NCBI GenBank assembly: GCA_017462795.1
Contig: JAFTQL010000007.1
Span: 1-43,387, forward strand
From: Clostridia bacterium
GTDB taxonomy: Bacteria; Bacillota; Clostridia; Oscillospirales; CAG-272
Reading direction: 5' to 3'
Length of the DNA: 43,387 nt
The translations under genes were made by a program, and so were the position numbers. Positions 23,756-32,540 of this stretch are shown piece after piece (the first letter of the stretch is position 1; every line of letters begins with the position of its first letter). Under the pieces are notes generated by a model that was not told the DNA's origin, did no database searches, and saw only the letters and a list, made by a program, of their open reading frames with translations.

Positions 23756-24871
23756 TCAAGCCTTTCCGAAGTCATCACCTTCCGCGATGATCTTCTCAAT
23801 ATGCTTCTGTACGTTGTCTGCCATTATGGAATAACCGAGATCATTGGGGTGAACACCGTCAAGTATACAGTCATCATAGCCATATTCCTTGAGATACTCA
23901 CTTCCGTCAACAAAATACACATTCTTGTCTCCCGCCGCCAAGGCATTCTCATACGTTCTCAGCACAACATCATGAAAACGCTTATTGGAGACAGACTCAG
24001 GGAAAATATTCGGTCTTGTGATCATCACCACGGGTAGGTCGGGGTGTTTACTTCTCACGGTCTTGAAGAACGGCTCATGGGTCTCCTCCAGATACTCGGG
24101 AGTAGGCGCATTGTGGTCATAATCAAATACGAACGCCGACATATCAAGACCCGCAACGTATTCCGCCATTCTCGGTTCTCCCTTGCACTGACCCGAAAAG
24201 CCGAGATTGTATACGTTTACATTCAAACGCCGTGATATCATATTGGAATAAGTTAGCCCCGGGCGGGATGTTCCCGTTCCGTGAGTTATGGACGAGCCAT
24301 AGAAAACTATGGGCTTGTCGTTTATATATTTCTTTCCGTGTCCCAAAAACGACCCGGGACGTACACCTACAAGAAGTCTCTTTACGCAAGCGTGTATCGG
24401 AAAATTTATAGTTATGTATTTCTTTTGGTTTTTGCGGGTATCACCCTCGCGGAATTTGATGATGGACTCATAGCCTTCCTTAGCCTCGTAAGGAGGGATA
24501 AACACGCCCTGCAAACGCTCCCTGCCGTCGATATCAACATACATGTCGAATCCGCCGGATTCTATAAATGTAAAATGAGGTCTGTGTGATATCCACGCAG
24601 TCTCCACCTTGATAGCCACATAGTCGGAATCGGTGCAGAATCTCACCCTTCCGCCCGCGGGCTCCTGACACAACGTACCCGCGCCCTGGCTTACCTCAAG
24701 CGCTATGTCGTATGGCATTCTCAAAAAACGCGTCTGCTCTTTATTTTTTGCGTCATACAGCCCGTATATATCAAAGGGCTCTTGTCTGACATCAAACATA
24801 TCCACGTCAACATTCCTTATATTTGCGTTGACGATGACATTTTTGTCATACTCTTTGAATTCAGTTCCCAT
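23756..24871 (-). CDS. SGNH/GDSL-family hydrolase (acetylesterase-like)
   Basis: 371 residues. An N-terminal beta domain (about 1-170) precedes an SGNH hydrolase domain: block I VFYGSSITHG (nucleophile Ser), an Asn/His block (FDYDHNAP), and the catalytic Asp-His pair in DGVHPNDLGY near residue 342. This two-domain layout is common in carbohydrate esterases that deacetylate plant or microbial polysaccharides; no signal peptide is seen. AGGAGAG precedes the ATG at 24871, chosen over an earlier start. First gene of the leftward block; two cre-like operators lie upstream. Confidence 0.82.
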   Translation of the reverse strand: MGTEFKEYDKNVIVNANIRNVDVDMFDVRQEPFDIYGLYDAKNKEQTRFLRMPYDIALEVSQGAGTLCQEPAGGRVRFCTDSDYVAIKVETAWISHRPHFTFIESGGFDMYVDIDGRERLQGVFIPPYEAKEGYESIIKFREGDTRKNQKKYITINFPIHACVKRLLVGVRPGSFLGHGKKYINDKPIVFYGSSITHGTGTSRPGLTYSNMISRRLNVNVYNLGFSGQCKGEPRMAEYVAGLDMSAFVFDYDHNAPTPEYLEETHEPFFKTVRSKHPDLPVVMITRPNIFPESVSNKRFHDVVLRTYENALAAGDKNVYFVDGSEYLKEYGYDDCILDGVHPNDLGYSIMADNVQKHIEKIIAEGDDFGKA

Positions 24872-24897
24872 AACACTACTCTCCTGAATCTCCGTGG

Positions 24898-24911
24898 TGT
24901 AAACGGTTACA
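24898..24911. promoter_or_regulatory. LacI/CcpA-type operator (cre-like site)
   Basis: TGTAAACGGTTACA matches the cre pattern (TGWNANCGNTNWCA) at every fixed position. It lies about 20 bp past the -10 box, in the 5' leader of the SGNH gene, a roadblock position. It could equally bind a dedicated LacI-family repressor. Confidence 0.65.
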
Positions 24912-24929
24912 ACTTTCTGCAACAAAGTT

Positions 24930-24958
24930 ATTATAACACAAATCACAAAAAAAGTCAA
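24930..24958 (-). promoter_or_regulatory. promoter of the SGNH/MBL unit
   Basis: Read leftward: TTGACT (24958-24953), 17-bp spacer, TATAAT (24935-24930). Confidence 0.8.
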
Positions 24959-25381
24959 TTCCTTCTGCGATCTATGATTATTTTTGACGATTTAATCATA
25001 TTTAATAGTCGTTTTTACAATAATTAGGTGAAACGCGACACGTTCATGCCAATTATCCCCAAATCAGTCATCGCCATTTTATTAAAAATTCACAGCACTC
25101 ACATACAATATGTAACCGCTTTCATTTTTGATCCGTTTATTCACACATAATTTTAACATTTCTGTTATCCACTATATTCATTATATTGGATTTTATCCCG
25201 CATTTCAAGCAAAAACATGACAAAACATCACCAAAAAGTAAGATTTCGGGCATCATGACCTTTTGCGACACGGCTGATCCGTCTCTCCTTGTTATTATTA
25301 TAGCGTTTCATGCAAAACAAGTATACCATCAGATTACGCTCAAATTACACATTCTTACGATTTGAATATGATATGACTAAA
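24959..25381. other. 423-bp gene-free regulatory stretch
   Basis: No credible coding frame on either strand. It is AT-rich and holds a cre-like site (25111-25124) about 155 bp upstream of the SGNH promoter and a TATAAT-like hexamer in the leftward direction (read from 25301 to 25296) without a clear -35. It likely carries remote control sites for the 24871 operon. Confidence 0.5.
25111..25124. promoter_or_regulatory. second cre-like operator
   Basis: TGTAACCGCTTTCA matches the same TGWNANCGNTNWCA pattern as the site at 24898-24911. Two such sites 200 bp apart would allow looped or dual repression of the polysaccharide-related block. Confidence 0.5.
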
Positions 25382-25418
25382 ACAGGGACTGACCATCATT
25401 GAATGCGCCAGTCCCTGT
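25382..25418 (-). terminator. thrS terminator
   Basis: A 10-bp stem (25382-25391 with 25409-25418) followed by TTTT leftward, 12 bp past the thrS stop. Confidence 0.82.
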
Positions 25419-25429
25419 GTAATATTAAA

Positions 25430-27367
25430 TTAATTATCCAACACCAGATCGTCTACCTGCTGTTTAGCGAACGCTACAAAGTCAGTCGCGGACATAACAC
25501 CCATATCGCCCTTCTTGCGCGAGCGAACGGAAACCGCGTTGTCTGCCGCTTCCTTCTCACCGATAACCAGCATGAAAGGAATCTTTTCAAGCTGAGCGGC
25601 GCGGATCTTGTAGCCTATCTTCTCGTTACGCGCGTCTACGGTAACTCTCATGCCAAGCCGACGCAGATCCGAAGCGATTCCCTCCGCGTAGTCAACCTGA
25701 TCGTCTCCGATGGGCATAAGTCTGATCTGCTCTGGAGCCATCCACATGGGAAGCGCGCCCGCGTACTTTTCAAGCAGCAGAGCAAGCGTACGCTCGTAGC
25801 AGCCTATCGATGAACGGTGGATAATATAAGGTGTAACTCTCTTATCGTTTCTGTCTGTATACTCCATTCCGAACTTCTTTGCAAGCAGCATGTCGATCTG
25901 AATAGTAATAAGCGTGTCCTCCTTACCGTGAACATTCTTTATCTGAATATCCAGTTTAGGACCGTAGAATGCCGCCTCATCTATACCGACGTAATACTCC
26001 AAACCGATGTTGTCAAGTATCTGCTTCATAACGCCCTGAGCCTCATCCCACTGCTCTGCAGTACCCTCGTATTTCGCTGTATTGTTGGGATCCCACAGGG
26101 AGAATCTGTAGGTAACATCCTCATAAAGACCAACTGCCTTGAGCATATATATAGCCAAGTCAAGACACTCGCGGAACTCCTGCTCCAGCTGCTCCGGAGC
26201 AAGGATGAGATGTCCCTCGGAAAGCGTGAACTGACGGACACGGATAAGTCCGTGCATCTCGCCGGAGTCCTCGTTTCTGAAAAGCGTGGAGGTCTCTCCG
26301 AGTCTCATGGGAAGATCTCTGTAAGAGCGCTTTTTGTTAAGAAATACCTGATACTGGAAGGGACATGTCATGGGACGGAGAGCAAGACACTCCTTGGTCT
26401 CATCGTGAGGATCACCCAAAATAAACATACCATCAAGATAATGATCCCAGTGACCCGATATCTTATAGAGCTCACGCTTTGCCATAAACGGCGTCTTTGT
26501 AAGCAGATATCCTCTTCTCTGCTCCTCGTCCTCAACAAATCTCTGCAGATTCTGGATGGTTCTCGCGCCCTTGGGGAGAAGGATGGGAAGACCCTGACCG
26601 ATGGTATCGACAGTCGTGAAGTATTCAAGATCGCGGCCTATCTTATTGTGGTCGCGCTTCTTTGCCTCCTCTACCATTTCAAGATAAGCCTTGAGCTCAT
26701 CCTTTGTCGGGAAGGCAGTACCGTAAATTCTCTGAAGCATCTTGTTGTTCTGGTCTCCCTTCCAGTACGCGCCGGTACACTGTGTCAGCTTGAACGCCTT
26801 GACAGCACCTGTGGAGAAAAGATGAGGGCCTGCGCAAAGGTCAACGAACTCGCCCTGACGGTAGAAGCTGATGACCTCTCCCTCGGGAAGCTCCTCGATG
26901 AGCTGTACCTTGTAGGGCTCATTCTTCTCTGTCATAAGAGCGATAGCCTCGTCACGGGGAAGCTCAAACCTTTCGATCCTATGATTCTCCTTGACTATCT
27001 TCTTCATCTCCGCCTCAAGAAGCGCAAGCACCTCGGGAGTAATGGAAACATCGCTGTCAACATCATAGTAAAATCCGTTGTCGATAGCGGGACCGATCGT
27101 AAGCTTTGTGTCGGGATAAAGTCTCTTTACAGCCTGTGCCAGCACATGAGACGCGGTGTGACGGAAAACATGCTTTCCGTCCTCGTCGGCAAATGTGAGC
27201 AGCTCCACATTCGCGTCACTCTCGACAAGTGTCGTAAGCGCGCATACCTTGCCATTCACCTTAGCGGCAACGACAGCGCGGCTGATGATGCCTGCCTCCG
27301 CTGCCGCGTCATAGACGCTGAGAGGCTCGGACTTTTCAATGATCTGTTCACCGAAATTGATCTTCAT
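25430..27367 (-). CDS. thrS: threonine--tRNA ligase
   Basis: 645 residues, full length. Order: TGS domain (about 1-62), editing domain with the HTASHVLAQAVKR motif (about 72-85) and the later LCAGPHL block, class II catalytic core with motif 2 (FRNEDSGEMHGLIRVRQFT), a zinc-site Cys in LRPMTCPFQYQVF and motif 3 (HRSSIGCYERTLALLLE), then the anticodon-binding domain. Charges tRNA-Thr; cytoplasmic. GGAGGAAC precedes the ATG. A T-box leader immediately upstream makes expression depend on uncharged tRNA-Thr. Confidence 0.97.
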   Translation of the reverse strand: MKINFGEQIIEKSEPLSVYDAAAEAGIISRAVVAAKVNGKVCALTTLVESDANVELLTFADEDGKHVFRHTASHVLAQAVKRLYPDTKLTIGPAIDNGFYYDVDSDVSITPEVLALLEAEMKKIVKENHRIERFELPRDEAIALMTEKNEPYKVQLIEELPEGEVISFYRQGEFVDLCAGPHLFSTGAVKAFKLTQCTGAYWKGDQNNKMLQRIYGTAFPTKDELKAYLEMVEEAKKRDHNKIGRDLEYFTTVDTIGQGLPILLPKGARTIQNLQRFVEDEEQRRGYLLTKTPFMAKRELYKISGHWDHYLDGMFILGDPHDETKECLALRPMTCPFQYQVFLNKKRSYRDLPMRLGETSTLFRNEDSGEMHGLIRVRQFTLSEGHLILAPEQLEQEFRECLDLAIYMLKAVGLYEDVTYRFSLWDPNNTAKYEGTAEQWDEAQGVMKQILDNIGLEYYVGIDEAAFYGPKLDIQIKNVHGKEDTLITIQIDMLLAKKFGMEYTDRNDKRVTPYIIHRSSIGCYERTLALLLEKYAGALPMWMAPEQIRLMPIGDDQVDYAEGIASDLRRLGMRVTVDARNEKIGYKIRAAQLEKIPFMLVIGEKEAADNAVSVRSRKKGDMGVMSATDFVAFAKQQVDDLVLDN

Positions 27368-27411
27368 AATATTGTTCCTCCATAAAAAATTTTCATTTTA
27401 AAAATAAATAT

Positions 27412-27675
27412 AAAAACACCCCAAGCGGCATCCATGCCGTTCGGGGTGCGGAAAACTTGTTTTTCGCACGGTTCCACCCGAGCTTTTAACTCAAAAGTTT
27501 ATTCGGATCGTTCATATGCGCGCGCAAAGCGGTACCCTTACCGTCGTTTCTCAAAAACCTTTCAGCTATGCCGATGGCACAGGTCTTCTCTCTGTAGAGC
27601 CGTCTCGGTAAAGACATATCTTTGGCGTTGTTCCCATAAGACGTGATCAGGCGTGACACGCGGACGTTGATCCGC
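27412..27675 (-). ncRNA. T-box riboswitch of thrS
   Basis: Read leftward, the T-box core GGGTGGAACC (27479-27470) is followed by an antiterminator arm (GTGCG...CGCACCC) and then a long terminator hairpin (27417-27431 with 27434-27448, one mismatch) with TTTTT. The CACCCC arm is shared between the two structures, as in T-box switches. TGGA in the core would pair with an NCCA end in which the discriminator is U. The upstream part (27480-27675) is the stem I/III region; a Thr ACC specifier candidate occurs but I could not place it with certainty. The 5' end is approximate. Confidence 0.85.
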
Positions 27676-27678
27676 AGC

Positions 27679-28098
27679 TCACTTTCTGTTAAGCGGGGAA
27701 CGGGGATTTACTATTTCACGCCAGTCAAGGTCGCCCCTCTCAAGAGCGGTGATAATGACCTCGGCGGTGGCAATATTTGTCGCGACAGGTACGTTATACA
27801 GATCGCACATACGAAGCAGCTCATGCTCAACGGGGTTGTTAGCGTTGCTGACACGGGTGTCTCTGAAGTACAGCAGCACGTCGATCTCATTGTACGCGAC
27901 ACGGGAAGCTATCTGCTGTTCTCCGCCCTGCTCACCTGACATAAGCTTATCTATCTTAAGACCCGTTGCCTCGGAAATATATTTTGCCGTAATTGCCGTG
28001 GCGCATAGATTGTGCTTACTCAGTATTCCGCAGTATGCTATACAAAACTGCGCCATAAGCTCTTTTTTAAGGTCGTGTGCGATTATTGCGATTTCCAT
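27679..28098 (-). CDS. methylglyoxal synthase homologue with altered active-site positions
   Basis: 139 residues, aligning without gaps in the central region with the B. subtilis enzyme as I recall it (shared IAHD..K, EATGL, SG..GG.Q.I, FRD, LLR.CD.Y..P.ATN.A.AE, ALERGDLD). Methylglyoxal synthase converts dihydroxyacetone phosphate to methylglyoxal and phosphate. His8/Asp9 and Asp80 are kept, but the catalytic Asp (GGDQ) is Glu60, and the conserved His and Asp of the PHEPD loop are Asn87 and Val90. It may be a variant enzyme or a binding protein of the MGS-like fold. GGAGGGT places the ATG at 28098. The thrS T-box begins right after it, so part of thrS expression may come from read-through. 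Confidence 0.75.
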   Translation of the reverse strand: MEIAIIAHDLKKELMAQFCIAYCGILSKHNLCATAITAKYISEATGLKIDKLMSGEQGGEQQIASRVAYNEIDVLLYFRDTRVSNANNPVEHELLRMCDLYNVPVATNIATAEVIITALERGDLDWREIVNPRSPLNRK

Positions 28099-28196
28099 GT
28101 ACATACCCTCCATATCTATAGTCTGGTCTATATAAATATAATATATTTATCCGCATAAAAGACATAAATTGGCAAATTGCAATTGTAGTCTATCTT

Positions 28197-28226
28197 ATTA
28201 TAACATTATTTCACCTTATTTGTCAA
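28197..28226 (-). promoter_or_regulatory. promoter of the methylglyoxal synthase homologue
   Basis: Read leftward: TTGACA (28226-28221), 18-bp spacer, TATAAT (28202-28197); leader of about 90 nt to the start at 28098, without an obvious structure. Confidence 0.75.
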
Positions 28227-28279
28227 TGGCATATATTGAGAAATTTTGTGAATTTTTTATATTTCTTTTATGTTGGGTA

Positions 28280-28308
28280 TTGTTTTTTTACTTCTTTTGG
28301 TTTATAAT
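28280..28308 (+). promoter_or_regulatory. glyA promoter
   Basis: TTGTTT (28280-28285), 17-bp spacer, TATAAT (28303-28308), about 40 bp before the glyA start; divergent from the promoter at 28197-28226. Confidence 0.7.
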
Positions 28309-28348
28309 ATAGTATATTCAAGTTTTTTTAAAACGGAGGACAGAAAAA

Positions 28349-29596
28349 ATGATTGACGAAATGATCGCAAAGGTCGCCCTTACCGATAGGGAGATCGCCG
28401 ATGCCATCAAGGCTGAATTTGACAGACAGCAGGACGGTCTTGAGCTTATAGCGTCGGAGAATGTTGTTTCCGAAGCGGTTATGTGCGCTATGGGCTCTGT
28501 GCTTACAAATAAATACGCCGAGGGTTACCCCGGAAAGAGATATTACGGCGGATGCTCCTGCGTTGACGTAGCTGAGACCATCGCCATAGAGCGCGCCAAG
28601 AAGCTTTTCGGCGCGGCTTACGCAAATGTTCAGCCCCACAGCGGCGCTCAGGCTAACACCGCTGTATACTTCGCGCTCATCAAGCCCGGCGACACAGTCA
28701 TGGGCATGAGCCTTGCTCACGGCGGTCACCTTACCCACGGAAGCCCCGTAAACATTTCGGGTATGTACTATAATTTTGTTCCCTATGAGCTCAACCCTGA
28801 GACAGAGTACATAGACATGGAGCAGTATGAAAAGCTCGCCAGGGAGCACCGCCCCAAGCTTATCGTCGCGGGAGCTTCCGCATATCCCAGAACCATTGAT
28901 TTCAAGAGAATGGCAGAGATCGCCCATTCCGTTGGCGCATACTTTATGGTAGACATGGCGCACATTGCGGGACTTGTTGCCGCAGGCGAGCATCCCTCTC
29001 CCGTTCCCTATGCCGATATTGTCACCACCACCACTCACAAGACTCTCCGCGGTCCCCGTGGCGGTCTGATACTGACAAACGACGAGGAGCTGGCAAAGAA
29101 GATAAACAAGGCTATATTCCCCGGCATTCAGGGCGGTCCTCTTATGCATGTTATCGCCGCAAAGGCTGTTTGCTTCGGTGAGGCTCTCACACCCGAATTC
29201 AAGGCATATCAGCACAGCATAGTCGAGAACGCGAAAGTTCTTGCCGACGGTCTGCTTGCCGAAGGCTTTGACCTTGTTTCGGGCGGTACGGACAACCACC
29301 TCATGCTGGTGGATCTCCGCCCCATGGGTATCACCGGCAAGGAGTTTGAGGCAAGGCTTGACGCTGTTCACATCACCGTCAACAAGAACGCTATCCCCAA
29401 TGACCCCGAGAAGCCCTTTGTCACCTCGGGCGTGCGCGTAGGTACTCCCGCGGTCACATCCAGAGGACTTGGCACAGAGGACATGAAGACCATCGCCCGC
29501 CTATTCGGCATGGTAGCAAAGGATTTCGACGGCACGCAGGCAGAGGTACGCGCCGCTGTAGCCGATATCTGCAAAAAATATCCTCTGTACAGATAA
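28349..29596 (+). CDS. glyA: serine hydroxymethyltransferase
   Basis: 415 residues, typical length. The N-terminal [12 protein letters not shown], the [12 protein letters not shown] block, [18 protein letters not shown] and the PLP-lysine motif [14 protein letters not shown] (Lys near residue 230) are all intact. Interconverts serine and glycine with tetrahydrofolate, the main source of one-carbon units. GGAGGA precedes the ATG. Single-gene unit with its own promoter and terminator. Confidence 0.97.
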   Translation: MIDEMIAKVALTDREIADAIKAEFDRQQDGLELIASENVVSEAVMCAMGSVLTNKYAEGYPGKRYYGGCSCVDVAETIAIERAKKLFGAAYANVQPHSGAQANTAVYFALIKPGDTVMGMSLAHGGHLTHGSPVNISGMYYNFVPYELNPETEYIDMEQYEKLAREHRPKLIVAGASAYPRTIDFKRMAEIAHSVGAYFMVDMAHIAGLVAAGEHPSPVPYADIVTTTTHKTLRGPRGGLILTNDEELAKKINKAIFPGIQGGPLMHVIAAKAVCFGEALTPEFKAYQHSIVENAKVLADGLLAEGFDLVSGGTDNHLMLVDLRPMGITGKEFEARLDAVHITVNKNAIPNDPEKPFVTSGVRVGTPAVTSRGLGTEDMKTIARLFGMVAKDFDGTQAEVRAAVADICKKYPLYR

Positions 29597-29616
29597 ATTT
29601 ACAGACAAACACTCAG

Positions 29617-29651
29617 AAACGGTATGGCATAGGCATGTCATACCGTTTTTT
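29617..29651 (+). terminator. glyA terminator
   Basis: A stem of about 14 bp (29617-29630 with 29635-29648, including one G-U pair) followed by TTT. Confidence 0.83.
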
Positions 29652-29715
29652 GCCGACAGTATTCCTTATCAGATATGTAAAAATCAGAAATTCCGTAAAA
29701 AATTTATTGAACAAC

Positions 29716-29745
29716 GCAACGCCGCGGTATTTTTTTCTGTACATT
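29716..29745 (+). promoter_or_regulatory. possible ECF-type promoter of the sigma factor operon
   Basis: GCAAC (29716-29720) followed 17-18 bp later by TGTACAT resembles the AAC-type -35 plus short -10 of ECF-dependent promoters; no good sigma-A promoter is seen between the glyA terminator and the start at 29784. Autoregulation is a common feature of such operons. Weak evidence. Confidence 0.25.
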
Positions 29746-29783
29746 AGGGTGAAAGGCCTTTAATTTGGGAAAGGAGGTCGGAT

Positions 29784-30344
29784 ATGACAGACGAAAGAAT
29801 AGTTGAATTATACTGGGAGCGATCCGAGGAAGCCATTGAGGAGACCGACAAAGCATACGGACGGTATTTTCATTATATCGCCTATGGAATACTGCGCGAC
29901 GACGGAGACTCCGAGGAAACGGTCAACGATACATATCTGAAGGCGTGGAACACCATCCCGCCCGAGCGCCCGAAGCACCTGAAAGCGTTTCTCGGCAGGA
30001 TCACCCGTCAGCTATCCATCAACCGTCTGGAGCAGAACACCGCTCAAAAGCGAGGAAACGGACAGTACCTTCTCGCTCTCGACGAGCTTGACGAATGTAT
30101 TCCCGACGGGGACGGCGGCTCGGATATCGGCGAGCTTACGGCATTGCGGGAGTCGCTCAACAAATTTTTGCGTTCCCTCCCCCCTGAGGCAAGGCGGGTA
30201 TTTATCAGACGGTACTGGCATATGCACACGGTCTCCGAGATAGCAGACCAATTTTCCATGAGCGAGAGCAAGGTAAAATCCTTGCTTATGCGAACAAGGG
30301 AAAAGCTAAAAAAACATCTCGATAAGGAGGGCTTCGGTATATGA
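29784..30344 (+). CDS. ECF-type RNA polymerase sigma factor
   Basis: 186 residues. Region 2 is at about 20-85 (AYGRYFHYIAYGILRDDGDSEE..NDTYLKAWNTIP, with a LKAFLGRITRQLSINRL block) and region 4 at about 130-180 (LPPEARRVFIRRYW, then EIADQFSMSESKVKSLLMRTREKLKKHL). No region 1.1 or 3. AAAGGAGG precedes the ATG. The stop overlaps the start of the next gene (ATGA), the common pairing of an ECF factor with its membrane regulator. Signal and regulon unknown. Confidence 0.88.
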   Translation: MTDERIVELYWERSEEAIEETDKAYGRYFHYIAYGILRDDGDSEETVNDTYLKAWNTIPPERPKHLKAFLGRITRQLSINRLEQNTAQKRGNGQYLLALDELDECIPDGDGGSDIGELTALRESLNKFLRSLPPEARRVFIRRYWHMHTVSEIADQFSMSESKVKSLLMRTREKLKKHLDKEGFGI

Positions 30345-31786
30345 AAAGCAAAAACATAATAGACGCTTTGAACGGCATAGACCGCGATATGGTGGAGGAC
30401 GCCGAGAAAAAGCGGAAAAAGATATCCGTAAAACGTATAGGACATAAATGGTGGATAGCAGTCGCCTGCCTTTGTCTGGCGGTGGCAATATCCGCGGGTG
30501 TCATCATACCGCTGATAACAGACACACCGGGCGGTCCGGGAAACGATCCTCCACGGATATCAACCATGATAAGCGGTGACAGCATAACGGGCAGGCAGGA
30601 GCAGATATTCGGCGATCCCGCTTCGGGCTCGGCGGGCGAGGCAGACATAGCAGCCCCCGGCTTTGAGATACGCACGGTCATCGAGACGGAGGTCATAGAG
30701 GTACTCCCCGACACATATTATTATCCCGCGTTAAAAGCCGACTACCATGTGGTAAAGCTGCGTGTGCTTGACAGTATTCGCGGCGCGGGACTGCCCGACG
30801 AGATATTTTTTTGTTACGAAAATTACGATACAAATATCTTTGACGGGTACGACAGCTTTATCATGTCTGTTGAACAGATAGGCGTTGAAAACTATATGCT
30901 GATCAATGATACTCAGAAAAGAGTGGATTATTTTTCAAACATGTTTGAGGTGCGTCTCACGGGAGACCTTGGCTACGGCTCGGTCATCGCCTTCAACAAC
31001 GGCAGAGTTGACGACAGCTTTTGGGATAAGGCTGACTACCTGATATCAAAGATCTCCAACGGCACCGATTGGATAGACAGTATGCTTGACTCCCCGGATA
31101 CGTACGATTATCCCGCTTCCCGCAACAGCACTCTGAGCAATGTAAGATCAAACATCATAAGGCTTGCCGAGGACGAGGACAACTACCGTGTATGCGAGTT
31201 GCCGTGCGACTATGTAACGGAAGAGGATATTTTCATATCAGATGAGGCAGATCAGATAAAGGAATATCTGTCTCCAAGCGCGGGAAACGTGTTCAGTCAA
31301 TCGGTTCACATCAATCCGGACCGCGTGGTTGCCGTGTATACAAGGATCATAAACGGATTTGTAACGGATGAAACAATAAGCATAAACGGCTACACGGGAG
31401 ATAACGGAAATATAGTCAGAAACGGCGAAGGCTACACCAAAGATGATCTTTCAAATATACCCGATCTCGGCGAGGCGCTTGATAACATCGATCTTTCAAA
31501 GCTTACTCCTCCGCATATAGAGCTGACGTCCGCTATGCAATTCAAATACTCCCGCGCAACAGGATTTTACCGTAAGATCAACGGTAATATTTACGGAATC
31601 ATTCGTATCATCTGGAATTATAACTATTCCGAGATCGAAAACGCCTTTATTCGGGACGACCAATATTATTTGTACGACCGAAACGGCAACGGCAGAGCGG
31701 TCGAGAGAGACGAGCTCAGAGAGGTCATTGGAGACGACCCGATGATACTGAACTTCTCTTACAATGAGTTCACCGCCTATGATTGA
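30341..31786 (+). CDS. single-pass membrane protein, probable anti-sigma partner
   Basis: 481 residues. The N-terminal 45 residues are charged and cytoplasmic, followed by one membrane helix at about 44-66, and about 410 extracytoplasmic residues with no domain I recognise; the sensor side begins with a Pro/Gly-rich linker. Translationally coupled to the sigma factor by an ATGA overlap. The layout (small inner domain, one helix, large outer domain) fits a membrane anti-sigma factor or signal sensor, but no zinc-binding anti-sigma motif is visible, so this is inference. Confidence 0.7.
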   Translation: MKSKNIIDALNGIDRDMVEDAEKKRKKISVKRIGHKWWIAVACLCLAVAISAGVIIPLITDTPGGPGNDPPRISTMISGDSITGRQEQIFGDPASGSAGEADIAAPGFEIRTVIETEVIEVLPDTYYYPALKADYHVVKLRVLDSIRGAGLPDEIFFCYENYDTNIFDGYDSFIMSVEQIGVENYMLINDTQKRVDYFSNMFEVRLTGDLGYGSVIAFNNGRVDDSFWDKADYLISKISNGTDWIDSMLDSPDTYDYPASRNSTLSNVRSNIIRLAEDEDNYRVCELPCDYVTEEDIFISDEADQIKEYLSPSAGNVFSQSVHINPDRVVAVYTRIINGFVTDETISINGYTGDNGNIVRNGEGYTKDDLSNIPDLGEALDNIDLSKLTPPHIELTSAMQFKYSRATGFYRKINGNIYGIIRIIWNYNYSEIENAFIRDDQYYLYDRNGNGRAVERDELREVIGDDPMILNFSYNEFTAYD

Positions 31787-31860
31787 CCCACAACAGCATA
31801 ACATTTGCCGGGACATTGCTTGAGCAAAACGGCTTCAATATACGCAGGGCTGTTGAAACG

Positions 31861-31911
31861 AATAACAAAAAAAGGCTTCTCTTTGACAGGGAAGCCTTTT
31901 TTGTTATTCTT
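31861..31911. terminator. bidirectional terminator between convergent genes
   Basis: AATAAC plus an A run and GGCTTC pair with GAAGCC plus a T run and GTTATT (one A bulge), about 18 bp, between the stops at 31786 and 31916. Confidence 0.85.
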
Positions 31912-31915
31912 TGAT

Positions 31916-32494
31916 TTATATGTAACCGTCCGTCCGCTCGCGCTCACAATATTCGTACTTTTTTGTGTTGTAAACGTACAGAGCCTTTGGCTTTTTGGTA
32001 TCATACCTCACCACATAAAATATATCGTCAGTCTCCGACTCCTCATATGTCTCCCGGGACGGAACATAGCGTCCGCCGCGTCGGAAATAAAAAACATATT
32101 CGTCCACATATCTCAGCCGTCTGTACGCGAGCCTGAGCCTGGTCTCTATGGTCTTTATTTCTATTTTATCCTCTTCAATCAGGAAATTTCCGTTGCTTAT
32201 CTTACTCATCTTCACGACAACATCAATGACACCTATCGCCGATATAACGGGAACTGAGGTAAACACCATACACGTGATAATTATTCCCAAAGAGATCAAA
32301 AAATTTCCAATGGATGAAAACATGCGCAGAAAGGATCCGGCAAACTCGGAAATGATCAACACATCGAGTGGAACAAAAATAATAAGCCCCACCAACAGAA
32401 TTCCCACATACATGGCAACCCCCGCCATGTTATCGGATCTGAGATTCTTTATTATCTCCTGCCTTGTTATTATACGCTTTGTCTCCCTCTTCAT
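31916..32494 (-). CDS. membrane protein with two helices and a charged C-terminal domain
   Basis: 192 residues. Two membrane helices at about 25-48 and 58-88, followed by a cytoplasmic domain of about 100 residues with many Arg, Tyr and Glu (DKIEIKTIETRLRLAYRRLRYVDEYVF, FYVVRYDTKKPKALYVYNTKKYEY). The repeated aromatic strands suggest a small beta domain, possibly PH-like as in YcxB proteins, though the family is not certain. AGGTGAT precedes the ATG, and a consensus promoter stands upstream. Function unknown. Confidence 0.65.
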   Translation of the reverse strand: MKRETKRIITRQEIIKNLRSDNMAGVAMYVGILLVGLIIFVPLDVLIISEFAGSFLRMFSSIGNFLISLGIIITCMVFTSVPVISAIGVIDVVVKMSKISNGNFLIEEDKIEIKTIETRLRLAYRRLRYVDEYVFYFRRGGRYVPSRETYEESETDDIFYVVRYDTKKPKALYVYNTKKYEYCERERTDGYI

Positions 32495-32511
32495 AACATC
32501 ACCTCATTGAA

Positions 32512-32540
32512 ATTATACCATATTATCCTTTAATTGTCAA
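32512..32540 (-). promoter_or_regulatory. promoter of the two-helix membrane protein
   Basis: Read leftward: TTGACA (32540-32535), 17-bp spacer, TATAAT (32517-32512), both perfect. Confidence 0.87.

Noticed and set aside
25817..27385. Long open frame antisense to thrS (about 520 codons)
   Set aside because: Opposite strand encodes full-length ThrRS with all motifs; the antisense frame shows no recognisable domain.
28328..29371. Long open frame antisense to glyA
   Set aside because: Shadow of glyA; no ribosome binding site and it would overlap the glyA promoter.
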